Positions 15,900 to 23,975 of a DNA stretch of 28,512 nt are shown in pieces; position 1 is the first letter of the stretch; every line of letters starts with the position of its first letter. This stretch comes from Gemmiger_A avium (lineage in GTDB: Bacteria > Bacillota > Clostridia > Oscillospirales > Ruminococcaceae), in the NCBI GenBank assembly GCA_019114585.1, contig DXFE01000014.1:1-28512 (forward strand), given 5' to 3'. The notes below the pieces were generated by a model, which was given only the letters and a program-made list of their open reading frames with translations, did not search any database and was not told where the DNA came from. A program made the translations under genes and the position numbers.

Positions 15900-17272
15900 A
15901 TGAAACATACAAAGAAGGCAGCCGCCTTTCTGGCCTTTGTGCTGGCGTTTGCCCTGCTGCTTGCCGCCTGCGGCGCACCCGCGTCCGGCAGCGGCGCGGC
16001 TGGCGGCGTATACACCCAGCCGGCCCAGGGCAACAACGGGCCGGTGACCGTGGAAGTAGAGATCGCCGACGGCGCGGTAACCCGCGTGGAAGTGGTGGAA
16101 AACTCTGAGACCGAAGGCATCGCGGACAAGCCCATTGCCGAGATTCCGGCCTGGATCGTGGAGAACCAGAGCCTGGCGGTGGACGCGGTGTCCGGCGCCA
16201 CCAACACAAGCAACGCGATCGTGGAGGCCGTGGCCCTCTGCCTGGAAGAGGCGGGCCTGGACGCGGAGGAATGGAAGAGCCGCACCGTGGAGGTGCAGCA
16301 CCAGGCCAAGGAAGACGCGACCTGTGACACCGTGGTGGTGGGCGCGGGCGGCGCCGGCATGCGGGTTGCGCTGGAACTGGCGGGCAACGGCCAGAACGTG
16401 ATCCTGGTGGAGAAGCAGTCCATGGTGGGCGGCGCCACCAGCCTGGCCGCCACCTACTTTGTAGCGGTGGACACCACCTACCAGCAGGAAGACGGCATGA
16501 AGATCTCCATCGACGACTACGTGGCCCAGACCGCCGAGACCAACCCGGATATCGATTCCGACCGGCTGCGTCTGCTGCTGGAGAACTCCCAGGAAAGCCT
16601 GGACTGGCTGAACGGCCTGGTGGAACAGATCGGCGGTGTGCTGAGCAACATGGACGTGGTGCGCCTGAACCCCTCGGTGCACAGTGAAAACGGGGTCAAC
16701 TCCAGCCTGAGCGCGGCCCGGGCTGAGGGCGGCATCATCGTGAACCAGCAGGGTCTGCGGTTCTGCAACGACTACTACCCGGATTACACCACCCTGTCCA
16801 AGTGGATGGTGGAGCAGGAAGGCGACTATGTGTACATCCTGATCGACCAGACCGCCATGGACAACTCCAAGCGGCTGCAGGGCTTCAAGGACATGGGCTA
16901 CTTCCGGAGGCCGATACCCTGGAGGAGCTGGCGGAGAAGATGAACGTGCCCGCGGACAACCTGGTAAAGACGGTGGAAGCCTACCAGGAAGCGGTGCGCA
17001 CCGGTGTGGACGAGTTTGGCCGCACCAACAACCTGAGCATTGATTTCAGCAACCCGCCCTACTACGCGGTGACCACCAGCCCCGGCCTGCAGGTAAGCCT
17101 GGGCGGCATCCTGGTGGACGATTCCCTGCGGGTGCAGAAGCAGGACGGCACCAGCTTCGACAACCTGTACGCGGTGGGCGAATGCGCGGACGACAGCCTG
17201 TTCGGCTGCGCCCCCACCAACATCAACATCACCTTCGGCAAGATGGTGGCGGACGAAATCCTGGCAAAATAA
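15900..17272 (+). pseudogene. Broken FMN/FAD fumarate-reductase-type lipoprotein
   Basis: This is the remnant of an exported flavoprotein reductase that would pass electrons to fumarate, urocanate or a similar acceptor. It starts with a lipoprotein signal (lipobox LAAC, Cys24), then an FMN-binding domain (about 45-118) with the flavinylation motif SGAT at 98-101. The FAD Rossmann motif is GAGGAG at 148-153. Two lesions are visible. First, the reading frame shifts after Phe335 (16902-16904); the second frame continues with EADTLEELAEKM to a normal C-terminus, consistent with loss of one base near 16905. Second, around residue 250 (near 16650) the FAD domain jumps to the later block DVVRLNPSVH, and about 110-130 residues present in relatives are missing. 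The ATG has CAGGAGAG upstream. Confidence 0.85.
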
Positions 17273-17288
17273 CCGTTTGCTGACCCGG

Positions 17289-17330
17289 CGGGGCCGGGCG
17301 ATCATACCGATCGCCCGGCCCCGTTTCTTT
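17289..17330. terminator. Terminator between convergent genes
   Basis: A perfect 15-bp stem (17289-17303 with 17309-17323) with a 5-nt loop, followed on the plus strand by TTTCTTT. It ends at the stop of the C39-like gene on the other strand. It serves the plus strand clearly and perhaps both. Confidence 0.88.
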
Positions 17331-18192
17331 ACGCCAGCGAAAAGGCCCACAGGTTGCGGATCTGGGGTTCCAGGGTTTCGTAAGCCCAGAGTTTTTCGCT
17401 GTTCTGGGGGCTGTTGGGGTCGTTGACCCGGATGCCGCCCTCCTCCAGCCCCGCCAGCAGGATAAAATGCCCGGTGGTGGTGAAATCCCCCGGCCGCACG
17501 CTGCAGATGATGGGCTGGCCTGCCGTCAGCGCCTCGGTCACGGCGGATTCGGTCAGGGGCAGTTCCCGGCTGGTCAGGCCCCACGTGGCACAGCCGGTGC
17601 GCATCAGCTCCCAGCTGGTGCCGTTCTGCCCGCAGTAGCCGGCCTTTTCGGCAGCCGCCGCCACCCGGGCCGGGGTGATGGTGTCGTCCCCGGTCAGCCC
17701 CGCCGCCGCCATGGCCAGGCAGGTGGGCCCGCAGCCGTTGATGGCCAGGATGTCCCCGCCGTACCGGGTACAGCCCCAGCGTTCGTCCCATTGCAGCAGC
17801 AGCGGGAAGCTCCCCTTTTCCACCGTGCCCACCGAGTCGGCGGGCTCGTCGTCCTTGTGCCAGGGATAGCCCTCCACAAAATCCAGCGCGTCGGGATGGC
17901 GTTCCAGCAGGTCCAGAAGATCCTCGGTGTACAGTTCCGCGTGGGCGTTGATCCAGGCAATGCGCTCCTCGTCGGTGCCCTGGGGCGGGGTCAGGCCGGC
18001 GGCGGGCGGCTGGGACTGGGCCGGGGCCAGCCGGTCGGCCAGCGCCGCCGCGCACCGGTACACCCCAAAGCAGACCGCCACCACCGCCAGCAGGCAGACC
18101 GCCGCCCGCCGCCGGGCTTTTCTCCGCCGGGCCCGACGCCGCGCCGGGGACACATACCGCACCCGTCTTGCGGGCTGCGCACCATGTTCCAT
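17329..18192 (-). CDS. Membrane-anchored C39-like cysteine peptidase
   Basis: A 287-residue protein with a very basic N-terminus (residues 9-29), one membrane segment (about 30-50), a short linker, and a papain-like Peptidase_C39_2 domain (about 125-270). The likely catalytic residues are Cys154 in NGCGPTC, His242 in TGHFILL and Asp258 in NDPNS. The positive N-terminus predicts that the catalytic part is outside the cell. Stand-alone C39-like proteins are common in clostridia; they lack an ABC transporter and their substrates are mostly unknown. The ATG at 18192 has AAAGGGGAG upstream. A tandem repeat lies about 80-110 bp upstream of the start. It is separated from the lipoprotein gene by a terminator, so it is a unit of its own. 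Confidence 0.9.
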   Translation of the reverse strand: MEHGAQPARRVRYVSPARRRARRRKARRRAAVCLLAVVAVCFGVYRCAAALADRLAPAQSQPPAAGLTPPQGTDEERIAWINAHAELYTEDLLDLLERHPDALDFVEGYPWHKDDEPADSVGTVEKGSFPLLLQWDERWGCTRYGGDILAINGCGPTCLAMAAAGLTGDDTITPARVAAAAEKAGYCGQNGTSWELMRTGCATWGLTSRELPLTESAVTEALTAGQPIICSVRPGDFTTTGHFILLAGLEEGGIRVNDPNSPQNSEKLWAYETLEPQIRNLWAFSLA

Positions 18193-18270
18193 TTTTCTCT
18201 CCCCTTTCCCTTGCCCTGTATTCTAGCACGGGAACGGGCACGGGGTTTTGCGGCTGCCTGTTCGGTTTTA

Positions 18271-18302
18271 TACGATTTTCCGCGCAAAATCTTACGATTT
18301 TC
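18271..18302. promoter_or_regulatory. Tandem direct repeat before the C39-like gene
   Basis: TACGATTTTC occurs at 18271-18280 and again at 18293-18302, period 22 bp. The spacing equals two helical turns, as in LytTR sites, and seven of nine bases fit the usual LytTR half-site pattern. On the minus strand TATAAA (18272-18267) overlaps the proximal copy, and TAGAAT with an extended TG lies at about 18225-18220. Confidence 0.45.
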
Positions 18303-18319
18303 TTGCGGCGCAGAGCGCG

Positions 18320-18365
18320 AAAAACCGGGCGGCACGGAAAGAGAACCTCTCTCCGCGCCGCCCGG
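18320..18365 (-). terminator. Terminator after the IseA-like gene
   Basis: A long stem between 18325-18342 and 18348-18365 with a small loop and one mismatch region, followed on the minus strand by five T (18324-18320). It begins 8 bp after the stop. Confidence 0.88.
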
Positions 18366-18372
18366 CGTGTTT

Positions 18373-19686
18373 TTAATAGGGCCGTTCGTAGGTGTCCAGC
18401 CGCCAGCCCTCCGGTGTGTTCACCAGCCGCACCGGGTATTCCACCAGATAATCCCAGTTCCCGGTATCGCGCCGGTAGATAAAGGAATCGTCGGTTTCGT
18501 AGTCCTGGGGCGAGGCATAGTGGGCCACCAGCATAAAATCCACGGCGTCCTCCCTGGCGCCGATCAGGCGGTAGGTATCGAACGCACCGTCGGTGTAGTA
18601 GATATCGGTGCCCATGTCGCCCAGAATCACCGTGGTCCGGCCGTCCTTTACCCCGAACCGCTGGGTGAACCCGGTTTTTTCCAGATACTCCCCGGTAAAC
18701 AGGCCCCGCATCTTTCGGGTAAGGGCCGCGTAATCCCCGTCTTCCCCCTCCACCACGGCCGCTTCCACGGTGTACCCGTTTTGCTGGACGGAAAAGGTCT
18801 CCCCCATCCGGTTGCCGGGCAGCCTGAGGATATTGCTGGCGCTTCCAAACAGGTAGTCGTCCGCCGCTTGACGTGCCGCAGTAAAAAGGGCCTGTTGTTC
18901 CTTCGTCAAAAAGGACAGATCGGTATACTCCTGCCGCTGCTGGGGCGGATAGGTGCGGTCGGTGTAAGCCGGGTCGTCGAACCGGTCAAACCGCCAGCCG
19001 GTTTCCTCGGTGTACTCCGCCCGCAGGGGCAGTTCCCGGACGAACACACCGTTTTCCCCCTCGTAGTGGGCCAGCAGGGTAAATTCTTTAAAGGAGTTCT
19101 CCACCTCGCTGTAGCCCACGTGCTGGTCCACGGTCAGAAAGTTGTCGGTGCGCCCGCCCTGATAGGCCGGGTCGGGCTGGGCGGTGTCCGCCGCATACCA
19201 GAGCACCCCGTCCCGGTTCCGAAACGTGCCCTCGGCCAGCAGCGCGTCGGCGTATTCGTCGGTGAACACCGCCCGCACCATCGCCTCAAAATCCGCCCAG
19301 TTCTCATACCGGTTCCAGGCCCGGTAATACAGTTTGCCGTCGATCTCCTGGCTCAGGGTGCCCGGCTGATACCAGGTGCCGTCCTCCCGGGGGAAGTCTT
19401 CCACATGGGAGGGGTTGCCCCGGAACAGCCGGAACACCTCCCGGGCCCGCAGATATTCCTCCGTCATGTGGATAAAGCCGGGGGTCACCGTATTCTCCCG
19501 GACCTGCTGCGAAACCGGCGGTTCCCCCTCCAGCTGGACGACGAATCCGCTGCCCTCCCCCGGTATCCGGGCGTCCTCCTCCCGCAGCGGGGCTTCGGAG
19601 GATGAGGCGGGGGCCCCGGCGCAGCCCGCCGCCAGCGCCAGGCCCAGCAGCAGCGCCAGAGCGGCGCACAGACGTTTTTTCTTCAT
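18373..19686 (-). CDS. IseA-like lipoprotein with two repeats
   Basis: A 437-residue exported lipoprotein. The signal peptide ends in lipobox LAAGC with Cys22. Two related halves are visible. The first (about 85-240) has DFEAMVRAVFTDEYADALL, a short strand DGVLWYA and an ending ETGWRFDRFDDP. The second (about 260-437) has ALTRKMRGLFTGEYLEKTG, DIYYTDGAFDTYR and EGWRLDTYERP. This pattern resembles the IseA (YoeB) family, whose B. subtilis member inhibits cell-wall DL-endopeptidases; the assignment is by eye. The ATG at 19686 has AAAGGAG upstream; the open frame extends further but without support. It follows the BlaR1-like gene by 105 bp with no terminator between, so it is probably part of that unit and could act on wall hydrolases. 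An alternative is an unrelated lipoprotein with a similar fold. Confidence 0.75.
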   Translation of the reverse strand: MKKKRLCAALALLLGLALAAGCAGAPASSSEAPLREEDARIPGEGSGFVVQLEGEPPVSQQVRENTVTPGFIHMTEEYLRAREVFRLFRGNPSHVEDFPREDGTWYQPGTLSQEIDGKLYYRAWNRYENWADFEAMVRAVFTDEYADALLAEGTFRNRDGVLWYAADTAQPDPAYQGGRTDNFLTVDQHVGYSEVENSFKEFTLLAHYEGENGVFVRELPLRAEYTEETGWRFDRFDDPAYTDRTYPPQQRQEYTDLSFLTKEQQALFTAARQAADDYLFGSASNILRLPGNRMGETFSVQQNGYTVEAAVVEGEDGDYAALTRKMRGLFTGEYLEKTGFTQRFGVKDGRTTVILGDMGTDIYYTDGAFDTYRLIGAREDAVDFMLVAHYASPQDYETDDSFIYRRDTGNWDYLVEYPVRLVNTPEGWRLDTYERPY

Positions 19687-19791
19687 AGATGGCGGCTCCT
19701 TTCCGGGCCGGGCGGCCCTGGATTTTCCATCCTCAGTATACCCCGGTATCTGCCGCCATTTCTCCAACAAGTTGTATCCAAACGGTAAATA

Positions 19792-21990
19792 TCACGCCAC
19801 CGGCAGCATCGATTGGAACCGTAGCCGGGGCTCCTCTTCCACCGGCAGCACCGTGTAGAGGATCTCGTATTCCCCCAGGTTGCGGGGCCCTCCGTAGTTC
19901 GCGCCCGAAAACATGGTAAACCGGGCGCTGACCGTGGTCTCGTTCACCCGGGTGCAGGTCAGGCCATAGGGGGCAAAACTGTCGTTCAGGCCGATTCCGG
20001 TAGGGAATTCAAACCGGCGGGCGGCCGCGTTGTAATCCTCCGACTGCCACAGGCTGGCCGGGATATTTTCCAGCCCAAAGACCCGGTCCAGCAGCCGTTC
20101 AGCGTTTTCCCGGGTCACATACATGGCCATGCCGTCTTCCGAGTATTCGGCATACGCCTTATACCGCTCCTCCATCCAGGTAGTCGACAGCAGGAATCGC
20201 TCCTCCAGGCCGGGTTCCTCCTCAAACAGCGCAGGGCTCACCTGGTCAATCCCCTCTTCCCGGTCCAGAATGGGGGTCACCAATTTGTGTGTCAGCCAGT
20301 GGGCCTCGGTCAGGACCGGGTCCTCATAGGTTTTCTCGCGCGGCTCATTCATTGAGAATATCGACTCCAGCCGGTAGGGGCAGACCGTGCTGTCCGGCTG
20401 GAACACAAAGGTATACAGCAGAGTATCCTCCGCCGGCTCATTATCCTGGCCGTCCCCCTCGCAGACGATGGCGGAAAGGCAGATGATCCCCTCCTCGCAG
20501 GAAATGCTGTACGGGTCAATCTTCACCGTCTGCTGGCCGTAGTCCACATTCCAGGGCACGCACAGGCAGCCCTCCGGGGCGGGGTATCGGGCCCGCTGGG
20601 TGCGGGCCAGGTCGTCCAGCTCCACCCGCAGACCGAACAGCTGCTCGATCACCGCTTCGGTCTGTTCCACCGCGTAATAGGGGATGCCCTGCTCGTTCAC
20701 CGGGGCGGTGACCCCCTGCCGTTTGTCCAGCCAGCTTTGATACTGATACGCCAGCAGCCGCAGCCGGGTATAGTCCGGCCCCTCGGCCAGTTCCCCGGTG
20801 CTGCCGATCGGATAGCCCGGCATATTGCACAGCTGGCTGTCGCTGAAGAAGGAGATAAACTCCGCCTGGTCAAAGGTCTGGCTGAAGGACGGCGGCGCGG
20901 GGGTAGCGGTCGGCGCGGAGGTGCTCGCCGCGGGCGGTGTGCTCTCCGGCTCGGACACGGCGCTTTGCGCCCCGGAAGAACCGTCCTCCCCGGCTGTGCC
21001 GGATTCCACCGCGCCGGTAAAGGTACACCCGGCCGCCAGCGCCGCCGTCAGCAGCAGGGCCGCCAGTGCCCAGGCCGCGGCCCGGGGCCGGTGGGCGATG
21101 CGGCTTACCCGCTCCCGCAGGCTGCGTTTGCCGCCGGTCAGGGTGGAGGCGGTCACCAGCAGCGAGGGCGCGCGGGCGCAGCTCATGGCCAGCAGGGTGC
21201 GGCCGTAGGCCACCCGTTCCTCCGGGGCCAGACGGCGCAGCGCCGCTTCGTCGCAGGCCAGTTCCCCGTCCTGCCGGGAGGCCGCTGCCGCCCACCAGAC
21301 CAGCGGGTCAAACCAGTGCAGCGCCAGACATATCCCCCGCAGCGCCGCCCACAGGTTGTCCCGGTGGCGCAGGTGGGTCAGTTCATGGGCCAGCACATGG
21401 CGGATCACCGCCGGGCCGGCCGCCGCGGCTTCGGTCAGGTAGATGGCCGGGCGCAGCAGCCCCGCCAGACAGGGGGCCTCCACCGCGCCGCTCACATACA
21501 CCGGCACCCGGCAGCGCACCGCCAGCCGTCGGCGGCTGCGGCGCAGCCGGGCGTAAAACCGCAGGCTGGAAGCCCCCAGCGCCGCCAGCACCACCGCCGC
21601 GCCGGCCAGCCAGACCAGCGGCAGCAGCGTCTGCCATGTCAGCGCCCGCTCCATCTGCTGGTACTCCCGGTCGGTGGCCGGGCGGGTAAAGACCAGTTCC
21701 GCCCCGCCGTCCGGACGGGTGCGGTAGCCCTCCACCGTGCCGTTTTCGCCCCGTTCCACCCGGTCCACCGTCTCCACCAGTTCGGCGGTCCGGGCGGCGG
21801 GGGTGCGCTCCACCGCGTTGAGCAGGCTCACCGCGCTCTGGCCCAGGTTCACCGGCAGCAGCAGGCGCAGCAATACCAGCCCCCACACCGCGTACCGAAC
21901 CCCGGCCCGCAGCCGGTCTTTCAGTACAAACCGCAGCAGCCCCACGATCAGGATCAATCCGGCGCTGCTGACCGCCCAGTCAAGGGTCAT
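19792..21990 (-). CDS. BlaR1-like M56 peptidase with unknown sensor domain
   Basis: A 732-residue membrane signal protein. Hydrophobic segments lie at about 5-22, 32-47, 122-145 and 305-321. The cytoplasmic zinc-peptidase domain has HELTH at 202-206 and the downstream ELACDEAAL block (243-251), which supplies the third ligand. A low-complexity linker rich in Ser, Thr, Pro and Ala follows (about 323-370), then an outer domain of about 360 residues. In true BlaR1/MecR1 this part is a penicillin-binding domain. Here I see no SxxK-SxN-KTG set, but there are two related stretches (AVIEQLFGL and LLDRVFGLEN), so it senses something else. The ATG at 21990 lies inside the BlaI-like gene (11-bp overlap), with AAGGAGGCGGAGG upstream, so translation is coupled. 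It should inactivate the neighbouring repressor by proteolysis. Confidence 0.9.
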   Translation of the reverse strand: MTLDWAVSSAGLILIVGLLRFVLKDRLRAGVRYAVWGLVLLRLLLPVNLGQSAVSLLNAVERTPAARTAELVETVDRVERGENGTVEGYRTRPDGGAELVFTRPATDREYQQMERALTWQTLLPLVWLAGAAVVLAALGASSLRFYARLRRSRRRLAVRCRVPVYVSGAVEAPCLAGLLRPAIYLTEAAAAGPAVIRHVLAHELTHLRHRDNLWAALRGICLALHWFDPLVWWAAAASRQDGELACDEAALRRLAPEERVAYGRTLLAMSCARAPSLLVTASTLTGGKRSLRERVSRIAHRPRAAAWALAALLLTAALAAGCTFTGAVESGTAGEDGSSGAQSAVSEPESTPPAASTSAPTATPAPPSFSQTFDQAEFISFFSDSQLCNMPGYPIGSTGELAEGPDYTRLRLLAYQYQSWLDKRQGVTAPVNEQGIPYYAVEQTEAVIEQLFGLRVELDDLARTQRARYPAPEGCLCVPWNVDYGQQTVKIDPYSISCEEGIICLSAIVCEGDGQDNEPAEDTLLYTFVFQPDSTVCPYRLESIFSMNEPREKTYEDPVLTEAHWLTHKLVTPILDREEGIDQVSPALFEEEPGLEERFLLSTTWMEERYKAYAEYSEDGMAMYVTRENAERLLDRVFGLENIPASLWQSEDYNAAARRFEFPTGIGLNDSFAPYGLTCTRVNETTVSARFTMFSGANYGGPRNLGEYEILYTVLPVEEEPRLRFQSMLPVA

Positions 21991-22363
21991 TGTCCTCCGC
22001 CTCCTTTTCCGCCTGCTGCAATATCGCGTACAGCTCGTCGATCTCCCGGCGGCTCAGCGCCTGTTTTTGGGTCAGCGCGCTCACCAGCAGGCTCACGCTG
22101 CCCTTGTACACCCGGTCCAGAAAGCTCTCCGCCTCCCGCAGCGCCGCGTCCTCCCGGCGCACCGCCGGGCTGAACCGTCGCACCCCGTCCCCCTCCTGGG
22201 CCGTCACCGCGCCCTTTGTCTCCAGGCGGCGCAGCAGGGTCAGGGTGGTGCTGCGGCTCCAGCCCCGGCGGGCGGCCATCTCCTGGGCCAGTTCCCGTCC
22301 GGTGCGGGGCGATGCGTCCCATAAACACTCCATTACATCCCATTCGGCCCCGGTCAGTTCCAT
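21980..22363 (-). CDS. BlaI/MecI-family repressor
   Basis: A 127-residue winged-helix repressor. The DNA-binding part is residues 1-75: ELTGAEWDVMECLWD, then GWSRSTTLTLLRRLETKG as recognition helix and wing. The C-terminal helices (about 80-125) should form the dimer and carry the cleavage region. I chose the ATG at 22363 because AAAGGA lies 8 nt upstream; an ATG at 22372 directly abuts that same ribosome site and would add only three residues. It overlaps the BlaR1-like gene by 11 bp. Two matching palindromes and a promoter lie just upstream, so it is very likely self-repressed and released by the BlaR1-like partner. Confidence 0.94.
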   Translation of the reverse strand: MELTGAEWDVMECLWDASPRTGRELAQEMAARRGWSRSTTLTLLRRLETKGAVTAQEGDGVRRFSPAVRREDAALREAESFLDRVYKGSVSLLVSALTQKQALSRREIDELYAILQQAEKEAEDNDP

Positions 22364-22378
22364 ACGCCCCATCCTTTC

Positions 22379-22396
22379 TGTTTACGCCTGTAAACA
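22379..22396. promoter_or_regulatory. BlaI-type operator 1
   Basis: A perfect TGTTTAC-N4-GTAAACA palindrome, 16 bp before the chosen start and at the expected transcription start. The form matches BlaI/MecI operators, which also have TAC...GTA arms. Confidence 0.8.
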
Positions 22397-22424
22397 CTCT
22401 ACCACAGTTGTCTACAACCGTAAA
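22396..22424 (-). promoter_or_regulatory. Promoter of the BlaI-BlaR1 unit
   Basis: TTTACG (22424-22419), a 17-bp spacer and TAGAGT (22401-22396) on the minus strand. The -35 lies inside operator 2 and the start point inside operator 1, a layout suited to tight repression. Confidence 0.6.
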
Positions 22425-22426
22425 CA
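22409..22426. promoter_or_regulatory. BlaI-type operator 2
   Basis: TGTCTAC-N4-GTAAACA, one mismatch from operator 1, centred exactly 30 bp from it (about three helical turns). Confidence 0.78.
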
Positions 22427-22475
22427 CACCTGGGCATAAACCGGCGGTTTCGCCAAACTTTTTCGGCAAAGCGGC

Positions 22476-22521
22476 AAAAAGACCCGGGACCCTTCCGCAG
22501 CAGAAACAGAAGGGTCCCGGG
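22476..22521 (-). terminator. Terminator after the NRAMP-like gene
   Basis: A perfect 13-bp stem (22483-22495 with 22509-22521) with a 13-nt loop, followed on the minus strand by TC and five T (22480-22476). Confidence 0.87.
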
Positions 22522-22607
22522 CTGAGATTGAGAGGCCGTCCGGCCCCGGCGCCGCACAGGGAGGCGCAGCAGCACAAAGGCGCGGACGGAAAGGCTGGCA
22601 GAGACGA

Positions 22608-23879
22608 TCAGGCAAACAGGGCCGCGATCTTGGGCAGATAGCCGGACAGGGCCGAGGCGGTCATGATCAGCACGAACACATAGCTGATGGTCATACAGAT
22701 GCGCAGCGCGGTGGGCTTTTTGTAGCCCTCGTTCACATCCTTGCGCCAGAGGAGCAGCAGGATGAACAGGCCGCCCACCGGGGTGGCGATGGAGGTGGCG
22801 ATGTTGGCCATCAGGATCAGCTGGGTGGGAGAACCGCCGTAGCTGTAGCAGACCACCATGGCGAACAGCAGGCAGGCCAGGCAGCCAAACCGCACGAACT
22901 TGGTTTCCAGGCCCACGTCCTTGTCCAGGCCGGCGCCCAGCAGCACCATGCCGCGCTGGGTATTGGCCAGCAGCGAGGAGAAGCCCGCGCCCAGCAGCGC
23001 AAAGCCCATGATGTACTTGGCGGCGCCGCCCATGATGGGCACCAGCAGTTCCGCCAGCTGGGCGGGCGCGGAGATGGACAGGCCCTGGGGATGCAGCACG
23101 ATGGCGCCCACCAGGATGATGGCGCCGGAGATCAGCACCACGCTGAGCACATGCACCAGCGCGTCGGTGAACATGACCCCGTTGAACAGGTCTTCCTTAT
23201 TCCATTTTTTCTCCTTGCCCAGGTAGGTGGCGTAGATGCCGGAGGTAACGGCCGCGTTGGTGGAGATAAAGGCCAGGGCGGTGGCCAGGCTGCCCTCGGG
23301 CACCTGGAAGGACACCAGCCCCTTGCCGAATTCGCCCCAGTCCGGGCCGCCCACCCCGATCAGGGTGGCGTAGAAGGAAACGATCATCACAATGATGCAC
23401 AGGGTAATGATCTTTTCCACCTTGGAATAGACGTTTTTGGCAAAGTAGCAGTAGAGCACCACGGCGATCATGATGACCGATCCCAGCTTCCAGTTGATGC
23501 CGAAGATCAGGTTCATGCCGGCGCCGGTACCGGAGATGTTGCCCATAGTGAAGAACAGGCAGGCCAGAAAGACCGCGCAGCCCACCACCGTGGAGGCCAC
23601 AGGGCCGTAGTACTTGCGGATGGCGTGGATGGTGGGCAGCCCGGTGGTGATGGCCAGCCGGTTGGTGGTCATCATGAAGGTGATGCCCATAAAGATGATG
23701 GGGATGATCAGCCAGATCAGCGCGTAGCCGTAGTCCGCGCCAAGCATGGCGGAGGTGGTCACGGCGCCGGGACCGATCACGATACCGGTGGCCACCAGGC
23801 CGGGACCGATGCGTTTCAGCAGATCTTTTACGGGGAGTCGCTTCACGTCAGAACCAAACTCCACCTGGTTTTTGTTCAT
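22608..23879 (-). CDS. NRAMP-family transporter lacking metal-site motifs
   Basis: A 423-residue polytopic membrane protein with about eleven hydrophobic segments, of the NRAMP family (LeuT/APC fold). Overall pattern and length fit, including RIGPGLVATG at the start and GADYGYALIW in the first helix. The family's metal site is formed by DPGN in helix 1 and MPH in helix 6. Here helix 1 reads GPGA (residues 36-39), with neither the Asp nor the Asn. Helix 6 (about 201-216, AFISTNAAVTSG) has no MPH. The substrate is therefore probably not Mn2+ or Fe2+ bound in the usual way. The ATG at 23879 has AAGGAGC upstream. It lies 96 bp after the DapA-family gene in the same direction, with a hairpin between, and is likely under the same LacI repressor. 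An organic substrate of the aldolase pathway is my inference. Confidence 0.88.
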   Translation of the reverse strand: MNKNQVEFGSDVKRLPVKDLLKRIGPGLVATGIVIGPGAVTTSAMLGADYGYALIWLIIPIIFMGITFMMTTNRLAITTGLPTIHAIRKYYGPVASTVVGCAVFLACLFFTMGNISGTGAGMNLIFGINWKLGSVIMIAVVLYCYFAKNVYSKVEKIITLCIIVMIVSFYATLIGVGGPDWGEFGKGLVSFQVPEGSLATALAFISTNAAVTSGIYATYLGKEKKWNKEDLFNGVMFTDALVHVLSVVLISGAIILVGAIVLHPQGLSISAPAQLAELLVPIMGGAAKYIMGFALLGAGFSSLLANTQRGMVLLGAGLDKDVGLETKFVRFGCLACLLFAMVVCYSYGGSPTQLILMANIATSIATPVGGLFILLLLWRKDVNEGYKKPTALRICMTISYVFVLIMTASALSGYLPKIAALFA

Positions 23880-23899
23880 GATGGCAGCTCCTTTTTCAT

Positions 23900-23936
23900 A
23901 AAAGGCGGGGCGCTGCTCTGTGCAGCGCCCCGCTTT
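23900..23936 (-). terminator. Hairpin between the aldolase and NRAMP-like genes
   Basis: A perfect 12-bp stem (23905-23916 with 23922-23933), extendable by A-T pairs, with a 5-nt loop. On the minus strand it is followed by TTTT (23903-23900). Only about 20 nt separate it from the NRAMP-like start codon, so it looks like a partial terminator within the unit. Confidence 0.75.
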
Positions 23937-23975
23937 GAGGATAGGCCCGGCCGCGGGGCCGGAACGTCCGTGTTA

